Assembly (NCBI GenBank): GCA_973895155.1 | Contig: OZ316896.1 | Coordinates: 4,712,001-4,776,000 of the forward strand | Origin: Marsupella aquatica | Lineage: Eukaryota > Marchantiophyta | Direction: 5' to 3' | Length of the DNA stretch: 64,000 nt | Shown: positions 1 to 12,421 of the stretch, piece after piece | Numbering within the stretch: the stretch's first letter is position 1 | Layout of the letters: each line of letters starts with the position of its first letter | Program-made: the position numbers and the translations under genes | The notes under the pieces: generated by a model | The model's input: the letters and a program-made list of their open reading frames with translations, nothing else | What the model was told of the DNA's origin: nothing | Database searches by the model: none

Positions 1-856
1 CACACGTTGGTCATGACAGTACCACACAAACAGAGGTTTCATTAAGATCCTGTCACGAGGAATGATTATTCACTGAAGGAAATGAGCTGAAGTAGTGCCG
101 TTCGTATGGGAGGTATAGCAGATGTGGTCGGGTATTTTGGGCGATGCAAAATTTACAGGCATCACTAGAGAAATAGGAGTCGGTCACTTGAGTCTAGTGT
201 GACCAAAGCCCCTTTGGTCAGAGACTAGGTGTTAATGTTATGTTGGTTAGATGCTGTGTAAATGTGTATTGTCATGTGGGCTGACTTGATTATCTCCACT
301 TTGTTTGAGATGGGCTTCCTGTACCCTCTCTGGATTATTTTCCAGATCTAGGTTGGAAGGATAATTTGCAGAGGAATGAATCTTATTCATCCATCTTAGG
401 GTGTGATATATGGCTCAGGTGACAGATCTCATTGAGACATAGGGATGATTTTTTTCTGGTTTGAAAATATTCTAGAAACTTAAGACTACTTTATCATTTC
501 TCTCCCTAGATAACAATTGCACTGTTGTGCCTCTCCCCCCCCCCCCGTGATCTGCTCCCTACGTATTGTTTGTATCAGATACACCTCCCCAATATGATTA
601 CTCAATTCTCCTGTTTGTTATTATGGGATGGGATGCCATGGGATGGGATACTCAAAAACTGCAATTATAACCAATTGAAGCGTCCTTTTCACTTGCTAGT
701 GAATGGAGTGGACACATCTAACTTCCCCGCCCATCTAGTGCCAAGAAGTTTTATTCAACAAACACCATATTCACAGAATATTTCATAAACTTAGGGATTA
801 ACAATAGTAAAATTGTACTTTATTTTTTTAAGTTTTAGGATATAGTTTATAATTTG

Positions 857-1115
857 AAAACTTTGCGCGTGATATGGGACCTCCCTTGGAATGAAGCCCC
901 CCAGGCAAGACTTACTAGCTAGTATGTGGAACTTAAGGTAATTGTTACAACTTAGTCATCAAAGAGATAGGGAGTCAGAGCTTAGTTTGTGGAGACTTTG
1001 TATGACCAACAAGCTTAGAGTTCAGAAAATTTCTTCCTTGTGTTCCTATAGACTTTGGGGCCTCACTCCAAGGGGGCCTCACTCCAAGGGGGTCCCATAT
1101 CACACGCAAAGTTTT
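857..1115. repeat. Inverted repeat, arms of about 45 bp
   Basis: The left arm begins AAAACTTTGCGCGTGATATG at 857. Its reverse complement ends at 1115 with one difference in that core. The match continues through a TGGGACC..CCTTGGA..TGA segment. The right arm carries an extra tandem copy of CCTCACTCCAAGGGGG. The two arms enclose about 160 bp. It could be a small foldback or MITE-like element, but I see no convincing target-site duplication. Confidence 0.55.
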
Positions 1116-2243
1116 GGAGGAATAAACACCCTAAAACATCACTAACATGAACTTTCCAAGATTAGTAGTGTTGAACCTGCACACAAGATGCCTACTAAAT
1201 CATTGTTGTATATAGACTCCCATAAAATTGGGAGTCATATTTCCTATCACCATGAAAAATCATCATTCCTAGCTTTGTTGGTCCATTCAGACTTTACTGA
1301 CAAGGGCTGGGTGCATCCAAGCTTCACTACTAACATATAGCAGGCTCATCCTAGAACATGCTTGGTTTTTTGTCTTGTAATTTGAAAGTAAATAAAATAT
1401 GAGAGTATTATAACTAGAAGGATAAAATAATGTAAGCAAAGTGACTGCCGAGACAAGCACAATGAAAAGTACAGTCAAGTTTTATGACACAACGATGCTA
1501 CTATTTGTGCACTTAATTCAATGTGCCTTATGAATGACACTCATTTCAATAAAAACCGTGAACTTAGGAAAGAAGACATGAGGGAAACTTAAGACACTAT
1601 GCATTCATGTTCTTCAGAATCAATTCTCTTTACTCATGAGAATACTTTTGTTCAAGTGGTGGAACCATTGGTTTCATCTTTTCATCTCTAAGAGATCACA
1701 AACTTTAAAAGTTATAAAGGGGCTGCCAAAATAAGTTCAAAATACTCTATCATGCCTAGAATTAAAGGGGTCTGAAAATTAATTAAAAATGTATATGACA
1801 CAAAGGTTTCCCCTTGATAAGGCAGATTAAAATAAAAATACATGACACAAAAAATCTGAATAAGAATAAAATCTGAAAGGTGGATTCACCATATATTCAA
1901 AAATTGAGTACATACTCTTTCTCTTAATGAAAACAAGTGGAAAATCTCAGGGACAAAAAATAGCTTAGTATATTAATATCATTATTTATCTCGTTCTTGG
2001 CGAAACTGAGAGCTGAACATGTGGCTCGTCGAAAGGTACGTGAGGCTCGTCAAAAGGTACACATGTTTCTTGTGCACTCATGAGGTATGCCACCGCCATG
2101 AATTATCCAGACTTCCGTATTCATCAGCATGATGAAAATTACGTTTCTGTTCATTATTCCATTCTGTCACTGTTCACTGATGAAAGCTGGAGAATTCGAG
2201 CACGCAACAGGGATGGCACTCAGTTGTCGATGAGACCACCGCC

Positions 2244-2299
2244 ATCCTATCCTATCCTATCCTATCCTATCCTATCCTATCCTATCCTATCCTATCCTA
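2244..2299 (+). repeat. (ATCCT)n pentanucleotide microsatellite, about 11 units
   Basis: An uninterrupted run of the 5-bp unit. An open frame spanning it (about 2080-2448) owes part of its length to the repeat and is not called as a gene. Confidence 0.95.
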
Positions 2300-2497
2300 C
2301 GACCCATAAATTAGGCACCCACATCTGGTCTGTCCTTGGGTTTCATGAATTGATCCATCAGCCTTATGTACATACTGTAATCCCTTTTGTATTTCCCCTT
2401 TTTGAAGTTTATTGTTTAAAAGATGATAACGTGGGTTCTGAGCTCTGAGTTTGATGTTCTGAGCTATGATGAACTCTGGATAACTCTCAGAACATCA

Positions 2498-2574
2498 AAA
2501 TAGGCTTACACTCAAATAGGCTTACACTCAAATGTGAGTTGTGAAGGGTCTCTTTGAGTTGTGAAGGGTCTCTT
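2498..2574. repeat. Two adjacent short tandem duplications
   Basis: A 16-17 bp unit (AATAGGCTTACACTCA) is present twice, followed by a 20-bp unit (TGAGTTGTGAAGGGTCTCTT) present twice. Confidence 0.85.
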
Positions 2575-2639
2575 GGCCATTTTCACCCTGTAAGTTGCTG
2601 CTAGCGGTAGTTGCGGGTGCTCGAATGGTCCTTTTTTTA

Positions 2640-2760
2640 GCCTTATGTCAATTTCTAGGAAAACAAAATTTAGAGAGATAAACTTGATAAACCGTTTTTT
2701 GCCTTATCTCAATTTCTACGAAGAACAAAATTTAGAGAGATAAAATTGATAAACTCGCAA
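2640..2760. repeat. Tandem duplication of about 60 bp
   Basis: The segment CCTTATGTCAATTTCTA..AACAAAATTTAGAGAGATAAA..TTGATAAAC occurs twice in succession with several differences between the copies. Confidence 0.75.
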
Positions 2761-2873
2761 CACAAAAAGTGTTATTTGATAAACCCATGAGTGATCTGGA
2801 TCATTGATAGACCTTAATTCAATGTATGCAAAATCTCATGGGGTCTCAAAGGGTCCATCAAATAACAGTTCTC

Positions 2874-2968
2874 AATTTAGAGGTCCATCAAGTGTATGTC
2901 ACACAAAACTTAATGCTGCTAAATTTAGAGGTCCATCAAGTGTATGTCACACAAAGCTTAATGCTGCT
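2874..2968. repeat. 48-bp tandem duplication
   Basis: A 48-bp unit beginning AATTTAGAGGTCCATCAAG starts at 2874 and again at 2922, nearly identical. Because 48 is a multiple of three, it produces repeated peptides in two overlapping short frames, which explains those frames without a gene. Confidence 0.9.
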
Positions 2969-4140
2969 GTTGTGCAGCCTACTCGGGGTGTCCTTCGTCA
3001 CACCACCGTGCCCTGAGTAAAGTGTCTGCGGCAACAAAACAACAGAGTCACTACTCAGGGAGTATGTCACAAAAGTTCACTTTTTGGTAATTGAACTGTT
3101 TAGAGATGGTGCAAGAAATCGGCTCCATTACTCAAAGAAAGTTGAGGCAATAGCTCGTTACGTGTGCGTTCGTTTGTGAATTGGATGAACACAGGTGCTC
3201 TGCGCATCACTTGCACTTGGTGCCGTCCATTCTTTTTCTTTAAAATAAGAAATCTACAGTAAATCAATTAAATGGCACTGGCTCAAAAATTGCAAGAGGA
3301 AAAAGCAAGAGAATCCCATCTTCAATTGTATTATAATCGGCAGGCTCCAATTTGGATGCCACATTGGAAAATAGATTGGGCCTTCCAGAACGGTCTCAGT
3401 TGAGATCCCTGACGGGTACATCCAGTTACTGTTTTCACGGACGAAATCGAAATTGGCAGGGATTAGTGATCATCAATGGTGGCCAGGACTGTAATGGGCC
3501 ACGATTTACATGACCTTTTCGCTTTCTAGTAAAGTAGTGGGGGTCCAAAGCTGCAACTGACTTCGCAAAGATTGAGGAGAGAAATAATCATCCTGTTGGT
3601 CATTACGAATCGGAAAAACATGGTTGTCAAAGAGAAACGACAAATAAAATAAAGTCATGACAGGGACCCACACAGGAAGAATGATGAGAATTTTATGAAC
3701 CACGAAAAAAACAAAGTACAAGGAAAAAGAAAAGCAGTTCCAAACCTAAAAACTGAAGAAAGTAAAGTGAAGAGTGTCAGCACCCACAAAGCTGATTTCA
3801 TCATTCCGAGTATTGGTTTATTTCCTTCAGATCTTATTCGTCTGAGATCCCGTAAACCATTACAGAAAAGGCCCGTCGTATAAAGGTAATGTTGACCACG
3901 GTAGCGCCCCATACCTCGGGAATAAGTCCGCATCGAAACAAACGCAAGAATAAGGAGCCTTTCACAGTGCATCACTGAGCAGTGGTTGGTTCGGATTTGA
4001 GAGGCAGCTCCTGTGGGTTTTGTTGGAAACTTCCTTCCTTCCCACCCTCCCCAGGTGAGGCATTCAGCTCTCCAGCCTTGGATAACCCAACGATAAAAGC
4101 GGCCCCCCACCAAAAAAACAAAAACAAAAAAACATGAAAT

Positions 4141-7100
4141 CCTCAATGTTTAGCAGACGGCAATTGAATTCGGACAACTCCATGTTTAGTTAAACGAAGT
4201 CGATTTGGAATACTGTTTACTCACTTTTAAGTTGGATTCGTACACTTTAGTGACGAGTGAACAGCAATTGAATTCGGACAAGTCACTGCTGATCGAGTAA
4301 ACAGCAAATGAATTTCGGGTGAGAGTCACTGTCAGTCATGTGAACACCCATCGAAATTGAACAGCATGCTCACGCTTGAATAAACAGCGATGAGCCACTG
4401 CACTCAGATCACTCGATCACCCCTTCAGTGAACACTGAAGAAAATTTCTCAAAACAAAGCTCATGGACCAAAGTCAGTATCCCAAAAAGCCTAAATCAGC
4501 GGACATCAGAAAGCTTCCAGTCTTCCACCTTAGCTGGAGACAGGAGGGAACCTGGGCGCATGGAATGATTACTGCTGCACAGTACGCACAGAGCTTGTTC
4601 CCTATCCTCGACGACTGCAGACCATGGCCAACGCAGCTTACTCCTGTGACAACTGGGACAAAGGGAGTGCGAAATAATTTGAGAGCATTCGGCATTGGTC
4701 TTGTGAAGCTAAGATGGTAGTCATTAGTCGAAGACCATAGGATTGTGTAGATCATTTTGCAAGGACTTGTGAACGGACTGGTCAAGAGGGAATAGTTCCG
4801 GAAATTGGTCGGCGAGACCCCCAGGTCTTCCTTTATATGTACATCACCTACAGTAAATGAGAATACTTGAACTTATGGGACAACGTTTCCGGAAGCTGTT
4901 TCGTATAGTGTGCTGCCTCTCTCCGCTACCATTAGCTATGTCCATTTTCTACCGGCTGGTAAATATCTTGTGCTGTAGAAGGCTGTACTAGCATGCTTTT
5001 GCCGTCCACGTGATCACTTAGTAAGCTGTCTTCAATCCATCAACAAAACGATAGCCGTCTAAGATTATCCGATGGCAAGGGAGGTATGAACAGCCCCGCA
5101 CTCCTGATGCTCCTATACTGTCGTGGCGGGCAGCAGTGTGTCAAAAACGAGGATCTTCCATTGACAACGTCGGTTGAATGCCAAATATGAAAATGTACCT
5201 CTGCCTTGGAGCAATCTCTGAACATACGTCGGGCCCATCCATTACAAGCCGCTCGAACAAGAAAGACCGCTCATCAGTTTTACGGGATAGGCAATTTTTT
5301 GTGAGATTTATCTGCACATCTTGCAAACTCCTCCAATTCTGCGCCCAACCTGAGAGATGTAGGCGGCACAGAAAGCTGAGAACAGTCAGAAACTTTTCTT
5401 AGCAGAAATTATGTCAAACTGGACTCAAAACTTAAATTTCGGCCATCCTCTGATGGTATTCGTAACTCTACTCCTCTTCTGCCACCTCCCTTTGTCTCCC
5501 GGCAGCTGCACAGTACAAAGGTGGCTAAGGCTTTTTTTCAACACTTCAGTAAGGTTGAGGAAACATGGAAATCAGCGGGGAGGGTTTTCCGTATCCTTCA
5601 GCGTGAAAGAAATGAGCTTTTAGCAATCCATTCACTGGACAGATCGATAGGACTAGTTATTTGAAGATGCATAGTGAATGCGACCCATTTCCGCTAATTT
5701 CAGGTGCGATTCTTTCTACTTGAAGAATGCAGAACTCTTCGAAGCACAGCAATTGTCTTTGATACGGTTTTGCCGACTCCACAAAGGTGTCTGCCATAGA
5801 TCGCTTGGCTTGCATGTGCTGCCAGCTGCAGTAAAAACATGATCAATCGAGTTCTAGCGACTTCTTTTGCCAATTGAATCACATACGAAACCTATTTTGT
5901 GCCACTAAGAACTCAGAAATAACGGATGAAAGCTTAACTTGTTTGAGCTGGATTCTTTCGGGGTATTGCAGCCAGTCTGTCGCCAACTTATTTGGACTTA
6001 GCTGCTGGAAATGTTTGGGAGGGATGCGTGCGACATTCACTTAACCGGCATTTCCGTTCACCGGTTCTCTTCAAAATGCAGTTTGCTACGGGGGAACTTT
6101 GTAAATCGTTTATTGCTAACACGGTGCAACATATAGATGATATCCAATGGATATCACTGTAGCTCGGGTGGCCAAGTTTGTTAGCTGAAGGGAGCCAATT
6201 CATGCCCTTCTAATAGCCTCACTCCTAATGCCTCGAGCACAGACAAGAGTGTTAACGAAGTCTCATTTACATCGCTTGAGAACTAACATTTCAACTGAGA
6301 CTGCAATTTGCAAAGAGGTCTGCTAGAAAGTAGTTGGTAGCATTACATTCTGCAGTCTTAGCTCTGGAATTAGACGGTTTCAATTGCCCGAGGGATCTTC
6401 GGTGTTCCAAAGATAAACCAGACCATTAACTGTCTTGCGAAGCACATTCACCAGCACAAGAACTCATCATTTTTGTGCACCAGCACAAGAACTCATCATC
6501 GCGCATGATCTGGTCGTCACTACAAAATGCTAACCCACATTAAAAGTATGTCCATTCTGGCCCAGAAGGTACTTTGGACTACCTGCTCACAACGACTTCT
6601 ATTTCGACCACCGAGTTGCAAGACTTGGACCATGAATTCAGATGCAAAAGAGCCATGCATCGAAGCAACATGACTCCCTAATCAAGAAAAAGGGCTTACA
6701 AAAAAATCCCAGGACCAATAAAGCCATTCTGAATTGATGGCTTTTAAGCTTGCCTTCAGCTCCACTGAAACAATCTATGAATGCTAAGAATCTGTACAAA
6801 GTCAGCTGCGAGCTTCAGCATGTAGATCTCCTGCAGAACACGAGCTCACCAACTTACTGTCTCTCGTATGCTCTCTAGTTACGAGTGTCATAGTGATAGT
6901 ACAAGGTATTGACCACGAACTCAATCGCTCCAACTAGTAGTCCTTCCTCTAGGGCTATCCAGATTATAGGCAACAATCTTCCTCCATAGATGTCCAGTTC
7001 CTTTGATATAAACTTCCTCTACATCCATCCGCTTTAGTAGACGATTGCCATAAACCAGCATGCGCTCATTTCCAGATAACTTCCAACGAAGAACTTGGGG

Positions 7101-7510
7101 CAGATAAACATACTGGCCTTCAGCGTAAATGATCTCCAACTCATTCCCTATCCGGGGATTTGATTATGAGTTGCCACAGATTTGCCCGGAAAGGAGTGGT
7201 CCATTCCTTGTCCTCCTTGTATTCCGTCAGATCGTCCAGGTGGTGATTCTCGTTCCAATTACACATCTATCCTTCAAGACTAATCATGGACGATACAGGA
7301 TCTTCAACAGAGCTGTTTGTACGATAAGATCCCAAAACTTAATGTTACTTCCTGAATCGTCGTCTACTTTAAGCACACCTAGAGCCGGCATCCAGCGAGA
7401 TGGTCTTCAACGGAGACTTTCCATGACTAATATATGTATGTGGCTGCAAGGATTGACTGTGGGTTCAAACGTGGCGTTCTATACAATGTCAATACAAAAC
7501 AATGACACAG
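4141..7510. other. Unassigned region with exon-like pieces on the minus strand
   Basis: No gene family was recognised. Some minus-strand stretches look more like exons than background. One ends at about 5213 before a good GTACAT donor and reads LFERLVMDGPDVCSEIAPRQ. Another follows a TTTTACTGCAG acceptor near 5833 and stays open to about 5655. A third open stretch covers 6921-7139. They could be exons of one minus-strand gene or a decayed one. I could not connect them in phase and assign no function. Confidence 0.2.
6440..6500. repeat. 28-bp tandem duplication
   Basis: CACCAGCACAAGAACTCATC occurs twice, about 30 bp apart, in direct orientation. Confidence 0.85.
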
Positions 7511-9628
7511 TCAGTGAACCATGTCAATATGAGAGCTCAGGTCGCGCTCACTGTGAACTGCCATCCCACAAATCGGACATGATACTGACAGGGTTTTTGA
7601 TCTGTTCGTGAAAGCGGACGGAACATTATTTAAATTGGATTCTACGACGCCATTTTCCACCTCCATAGGTGCAGCTGTTGGTTCCCCTTTAGAGTTCCCA
7701 CCCCAATGTTCCGAGTCTATATGCTCATTGAGTCGCCATGTTGCATCACCTCCACCAAATTTTCTATCACAAATAGGGCATCGGATGCCTCCGGTTGTAT
7801 GATCTGTTCCCCCATCGCTAGGACGAGGGGGGGTAGATGCCACACTTACTGGATGGGGTGTACTTAAGCTCGGAGTATGGGCAGCTGCCTTGTGAAGATC
7901 CATTTCTTTGAGCATAATAGCACGGCCACAAGAATCGCAAGGAGCAGTGCGGCAGCCACAGGAGCTCTCATGGTCTGTCAACCCACGAAGACGATCACGT
8001 ACATTATAAGCTTGAGCACCGGCTTGCACCATATCTCCACAAAATCGACACGTGATTGACCGCAGAGGGCAAACACTGGCTCTGTGGTTCACCATCTCCT
8101 CCATCTCCAGAACTTCTCCGCATTCACATTGGAGAGGTTCATGGAAGATCTTCACGTGTTTGGCCAGCTCTTCTCTCTTCAGAGCTTGCCCACATTTGGA
8201 ACAATGCACATGATTATCCATCTCTTCTTTCCTCAAAACAACCCCACAGTTTGGTTCCTTGCACAAAACATTATGTCTGTAGCAATAAGCTTCGTGCAAG
8301 AATTTTTTCGCCACTGGTACCAGTTGCTTACAATTCCCACAATGCCCGTACCCCTCCTCCGTTCTATCTGAACTAAAATCCACCATACTACTTCCCAGTT
8401 TCTGTCCGGCGCTTGATTGCTGAACCACTGACGGCTTCGCTTCGACCAGAATCTTGAAATTTGGGTTTCCGTAATAGCCATGAACTCCTACACTATAAGT
8501 ACTTGCATTTACCTGTGGCCCAGAGGAGCTCAATATGATTACTTTCGAACCCTTGTCATGAGAAGACCACTCATGATTGTGTTGGGTCGGAAACAATAGT
8601 GGATGAGCACCTACATAGATATCCGCGTCAGCGGCTTCAGCACTGTCCACAACATCCAGATGCACGAGCACATCCACTTCTCCACCAGCAACAGATTTAG
8701 CGAGCGCGTTGTCTAATCTGAATTTATAATACATATATTGTCCTTCAGAAACAACACCATTTTGAGGTTTCCCGAGCTCCAAGGGTACCAGCCTGCTCTG
8801 GGCTGAGGCTCCAACCTGCTGGCTGCTGTCAATTACACCCCCAACGACATCTGCTTCCATATCCGTCTCAAGCACAGACACGCTGGAGCTGGGCTTCAGC
8901 TCCGTTACTCTCAATCCATACTCCACTCCTGCGTGCTGGACTGTCAGCAGATCACCGACAGACAAACTCGCGTGCTGCCTCAATTTAGTCTCGAGAACAG
9001 CTTTGTGGTTCGGGACATCCACAAAATCTAAACCTTCCGCTTGGAACTTGGCATATGTTCCTTTTGGAAGTCTCACATACCTCACCCTTGCGCTCGTCAG
9101 TCCTTGGACAGATGCTTCGGCAAGCCCTGAATTGTGCCACACATGAGGTGGGACCTCCACGAAACCTTCGCGGGCAACGAATTCGAGTACCCCAGAATGA
9201 GTACACTTAGGCCAATCTTCTTCTCCTCCTTCCCCGGATGCGTCACGGGCAGTTTCCTTGTAGGCAACAGAGACTTCGAAAAACATGGGACCTTTGTCGA
9301 TGGCGTTTTGAGAAGAGAGTTCCCCAAACGCTGACGCCGGAAGCCTGATTTTATCCCCACTTCCTGAGATGGGAACCACCCGTAGGACTTTGTCGAAAAC
9401 GATGCCGTCTCCCACCCATAAATTTTCCTCCTCTCGCTGTTGCGCAGCCAAACTAGCCGCAGCTTCCTCTAGACGACGCGCAAGCTGCGCGCTCTCGATG
9501 GCCTGCTGACGTTTGGCCGCCTCGTCTCTGGCTTTCTTTTCTCGCTCTCGTTCTCTCCTCGCCTTCTCCTTCTTCTCCCTCTGCTCTCGCTCCCACTTCT
9601 CCTTCGCTTGCCTCAATTCGAAATCCAT
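7511..9628 (-). CDS. UFD1-domain / XAF1-like zinc-finger protein (PRLI-interacting factor K type)
   Basis: A single intact exon encodes 705 residues from a true ATG. The first 65 residues are a charged, Arg/Lys/Glu-rich helix likely to form a coiled coil. A UFD1-type double-psi-barrel domain follows at about residues 75-260 (KVLRVVPISG, GVLEFVAREGFVEVPPHVW, VGDLLTVQH). Next is a beta-rich domain at about 290-410. A dense array of Cys/His fingers runs from about 425 to the C-terminus (CGNCKQLVP, CKEPNCG, CSKCGQ, CRFCGD), ending in two C2H2-like fingers (CPICDRKFG, CPICGMAVH). This order matches plant UFD1-family/PRLI-interacting factor K proteins. A link to ubiquitin-dependent degradation is inferred from the UFD1 fold. 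No lesion is seen. Antisense open frames across it are shadows. Confidence 0.9.
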   Translation of the reverse strand: MDFELRQAKEKWEREQREKKEKARREREREKKARDEAAKRQQAIESAQLARRLEEAAASLAAQQREEENLWVGDGIVFDKVLRVVPISGSGDKIRLPASAFGELSSQNAIDKGPMFFEVSVAYKETARDASGEGGEEDWPKCTHSGVLEFVAREGFVEVPPHVWHNSGLAEASVQGLTSARVRYVRLPKGTYAKFQAEGLDFVDVPNHKAVLETKLRQHASLSVGDLLTVQHAGVEYGLRVTELKPSSSVSVLETDMEADVVGGVIDSSQQVGASAQSRLVPLELGKPQNGVVSEGQYMYYKFRLDNALAKSVAGGEVDVLVHLDVVDSAEAADADIYVGAHPLLFPTQHNHEWSSHDKGSKVIILSSSGPQVNASTYSVGVHGYYGNPNFKILVEAKPSVVQQSSAGQKLGSSMVDFSSDRTEEGYGHCGNCKQLVPVAKKFLHEAYCYRHNVLCKEPNCGVVLRKEEMDNHVHCSKCGQALKREELAKHVKIFHEPLQCECGEVLEMEEMVNHRASVCPLRSITCRFCGDMVQAGAQAYNVRDRLRGLTDHESSCGCRTAPCDSCGRAIMLKEMDLHKAAAHTPSLSTPHPVSVASTPPRPSDGGTDHTTGGIRCPICDRKFGGGDATWRLNEHIDSEHWGGNSKGEPTAAPMEVENGVVESNLNNVPSAFTNRSKTLSVSCPICGMAVHSERDLSSHIDMVH

Positions 9629-11630
9629 CCTCGCCTAGCAGCTTTATTTCCCGATGCAAATCGCACTCCCAGCAAAAGGTTGCAGAATTGAATGCCAAGA
9701 TAGGAAACCCTAGTAATTGAGCAGTGGCCCCACGACACCCTACTTGATATGATCGTCTAGGGTTTCGTCAAACATACAGTTAAATCCTTTCAATCCTTCC
9801 AAATTCGTTTGTATCCACCAACCTGACGGTTAACACGATTGCTTTGAGAACATCCGTTCACCAAAACCAACAATTGAATTGGACAACCACTGCACGACCC
9901 TACGATCCGGCTCCGTCCTCAGAACCTCCCGCCAGCCCAGATGCGTCTATCCAATCCACAATTGTGAGGAGCGTCTATGGATTCCAACGAATTCGGAAAC
10001 AATCTCCCCACCACCACAACCAATCTGTGATCACCTCCTATCCTGTCAGCCTAGAGAATCCGACGAAAAACTCTCGCCGATAGAAACGAAAATTCGAAAT
10101 ATGCAAACGAGAGAGAACTATCGCACACCAAAAGAGGCGATGAAAAGCAAAATCGCGCCACAGCAAGTTGAACTCAGTACGTCTTTCTCGTACGACGGCT
10201 CTCCAACGAATCTCGATCCTCCAATTCCGAAATCAGACACAGACCCGAAGAGATTTCGAGGTCCTCCTCAAGAACAGAAGTGCTCGAACTCATTGAAATG
10301 GAGAGAGGCGGGTACTTTATAGAAGATGCACATTGCACAAGAATGTTTTCGAACCCCTACTGATGAATGACGAAAGAGGTTTGAGAGACACGACACGCCA
10401 AATGGCGAGTCCCGACACGGCCGGTAAATGAGAACTTACGGTACGTAAGGGATATTATTAATCAACCAAATAAATCTTTACATAATCTCACGTACTCCCC
10501 TGTACCCCAGATCGACGGTAGACCTTCCTTGGTGGAAATAACGGTTATTATATCTATTTCTCTTTACGAACCAATCACAGAATACGGAATTCCCACGCTC
10601 TCGATATCGCCTAGATCGACGGCTATAGAACGATCCGGCTGACTTGGCCGAACGTCAGACCTCCTGGACAGGAAAGGGCTCATGGAAGGGAACGATTAGC
10701 TTAGTAGTCTTAATTTATTCCGTCATTTATTGATTACAGATGAATCATCAACGGTGAGAGTAATACCTGCTGTACTGTGTGTGCGAGAGGGAAGGACATG
10801 ATAGGGGCGGACGAGGTTCGATCCTCTGCAGTGACAAAACGGATAGGTTGACGATTGGTCGCGAAAATGCTGCTTCCGCCTCTCTTGCGTTTGGGTGCTC
10901 TCACTGCGCCGCCTGATGGTGCAAAGGAAGCTGCCGGCTGTACAGGAAGGTTCACGGTTTTCCTCCGCGTGCAGTACTAGGGGAGATGGGGCTTTGATTG
11001 GCACGAAGTTCACTCCAAAAAATGTTGGGTTGGGTTTAGGGTAACTCATCTCCAAGATATAGTAAAAAAATGTGCAAGTTAACTTATCCCCAAAATAATG
11101 GAAAATATAGGATAACACATTTGTCATATGACTTTAGAAAATGTAATGTGTAGAATAACCCATCCCCAAGATGGTGGAATGAGTTGTGATCCCTGAGGGC
11201 GATTAGCCCAGGGGTTTACAGTCCATATTTTATAATGGGTAACCCATCCCTAAGATGGTGGAGTGAGTTCTAATCTCTGAGGGTGATTAGCCCAGGGGTT
11301 TACAGTCCATTATTTATAATTGTCGTTTGGGATTACAGCCCAATACTCTCAAGTGAGGATGAGTTACTAACTTAAATAAGCTTCAGAGTGAATTTTTAAA
11401 AAGTTTTTTGCAGTTTAAATTAGAGAGCCTAGAATCAGAAACATCACTTGGGGACAGTAATATATACACACTCCACTGTTCACACTAGATAGGATTTGTC
11501 ATTGTTTTGTTTAAATTTGCATATGCTATGGAAATTTTGATGTCAGTGATAGAGTAGTGTGGCTCAATGGAAAGAAAGGCTGTGTCGCTATTTGCAAAAA
11601 TCAATCCTTTGAAAGTACATAATTATAGTA
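9629..11630. other. Upstream region of the UFD1-like gene and spacer
   Basis: This holds the 5' flank of the minus-strand UFD1-like gene. On the plus strand, 9879-10322 is open, and on the minus strand 10734-10955 is open with a basic APKRKRGGSS stretch. Neither shows a recognisable domain. They could be unrecognised short genes or chance. A tandem repeat lies at 11152-11322. Confidence 0.4.
11152..11322. repeat. Tandem duplication of about 85 bp
   Basis: The unit AATAACCCATCCCCAAGATG..GAGGGCGATTAGCCCAGGGG occurs twice (from about 11154 and 11239) with roughly ten differences. A more degraded third copy of its start is visible near 11030-11115. Confidence 0.85.
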
Positions 11631-12349
11631 TTGGAGGTCATCAAAAGTCAGAGTGCAAAGTCAGAGGCCTGGGAGCAGTTGTTTAATGACTGGAGGAGAC
11701 TGGACGGTACATATATAGGGGATTCACCATTGATACAAGCCTTGACCTTTATGATCAACTGTGCACCAAAGCTGTTGGTCAACTTGCTCATAGAGTTCAT
11801 TTTTACAAGTCAGAGACAAGATGGTAAGTTGTATCGGACAGCCACCATGCATTCAGAATATGCCTCGCGCTAATGATTGCGTCATTTGAGCTCTTCATTA
11901 GAGAGTGGCAAAGCATTTACTCCAATTGACATTTTCAAGGCCCATAAGTACATGAAGGTGAAGCTTGTTAGAGACGAAGCTGCTACGTCGCCAGTATTGG
12001 CAGGAATTGGAAAGCAAATCAAGAAAAGTGACGTCCTAAGTCCTTTCGAGGAAGCCAAAATGTTGAGCCTCCCACAGGATGGCAAGCTACATCTTCTCTG
12101 CCGACCAACTTGAGATTTGCATACTTTAGTACGTACTTTGTGAACCAATTTCTTATTAGAGGTTCTAGTGAGCTAAGATTCGTGGCGCAAGGTGATTTTG
12201 TGGTCTTTAAGAGAGCAGCTAGAGAGTATGTGAGATTCTGTCAAGGTGTCTCCAAGAACTGGAAAACAAGTGTGCAAAAATACTTAGCGGAGCACTATAG
12301 GCCACCCGTGGGTGTTTACACCAAAGATGTGGTAGTCACATATGAATAA
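11631..12349 (+). pseudogene. Unrecognised coding relic
   Basis: Two open stretches in one frame (11631-11870 and 11874-12113) are separated by a single TAA. A third follows in another frame (12110-12349). Composition is protein-like (for example GTYIGDSPLIQALTFM, then AHKYMKVKLVRDEA, then FVNQFLIRGSSELRFVAQGD), and there is no ATG at the start of the first. I do not recognise the family. The pattern suggests an old coding sequence broken by a stop and a frameshift. It lies just upstream of the copia insertion. Chance open frames are an alternative. Confidence 0.25.
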
Positions 12350-12416
12350 TAAGATTCTGCTGTCTGAACATCCGACCCAGCTGGGTGTCCAACAAATTGC
12401 ATCAATAAGCCTCCAT

Positions 12417-12421
12417 TGTTC
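12417..12421 (+). repeat. Left target-site duplication (TGTTC) of the copia element
   Basis: TGTTC directly precedes the left LTR and is repeated exactly at 19654-19658 after the right LTR. A 5-bp duplication is typical of LTR retrotransposon integration. Confidence 0.95.

Larger units (their letters stand above)
1..4140. other. Intergenic spacer with local duplications
   Basis: No gene was recognised. The open frames here are short, lack family motifs and often overlap simple repeats. The stretch holds a 12-bp C run at 535-546, an inverted repeat at 857-1115, an ATCCT microsatellite and several two-copy tandem duplications listed separately. The coding potential around 3655-4146 on the minus strand (a 163-codon frame) shows no recognisable domain and I do not call it. 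Confidence 0.5.

Noticed and set aside
7129-8376. Plus-strand open frames across the UFD1-like gene
   Set aside because: They are antisense shadows of a long, domain-rich minus-strand gene.
10800-10835. tRNA gene suggested by GGTTCGATCC
   Set aside because: No A box or acceptor-stem pairing at suitable distance was found.
11030-11050. Telomere-like GGGTTTAGGG
   Set aside because: Only a single occurrence, so it is not an interstitial telomeric array.
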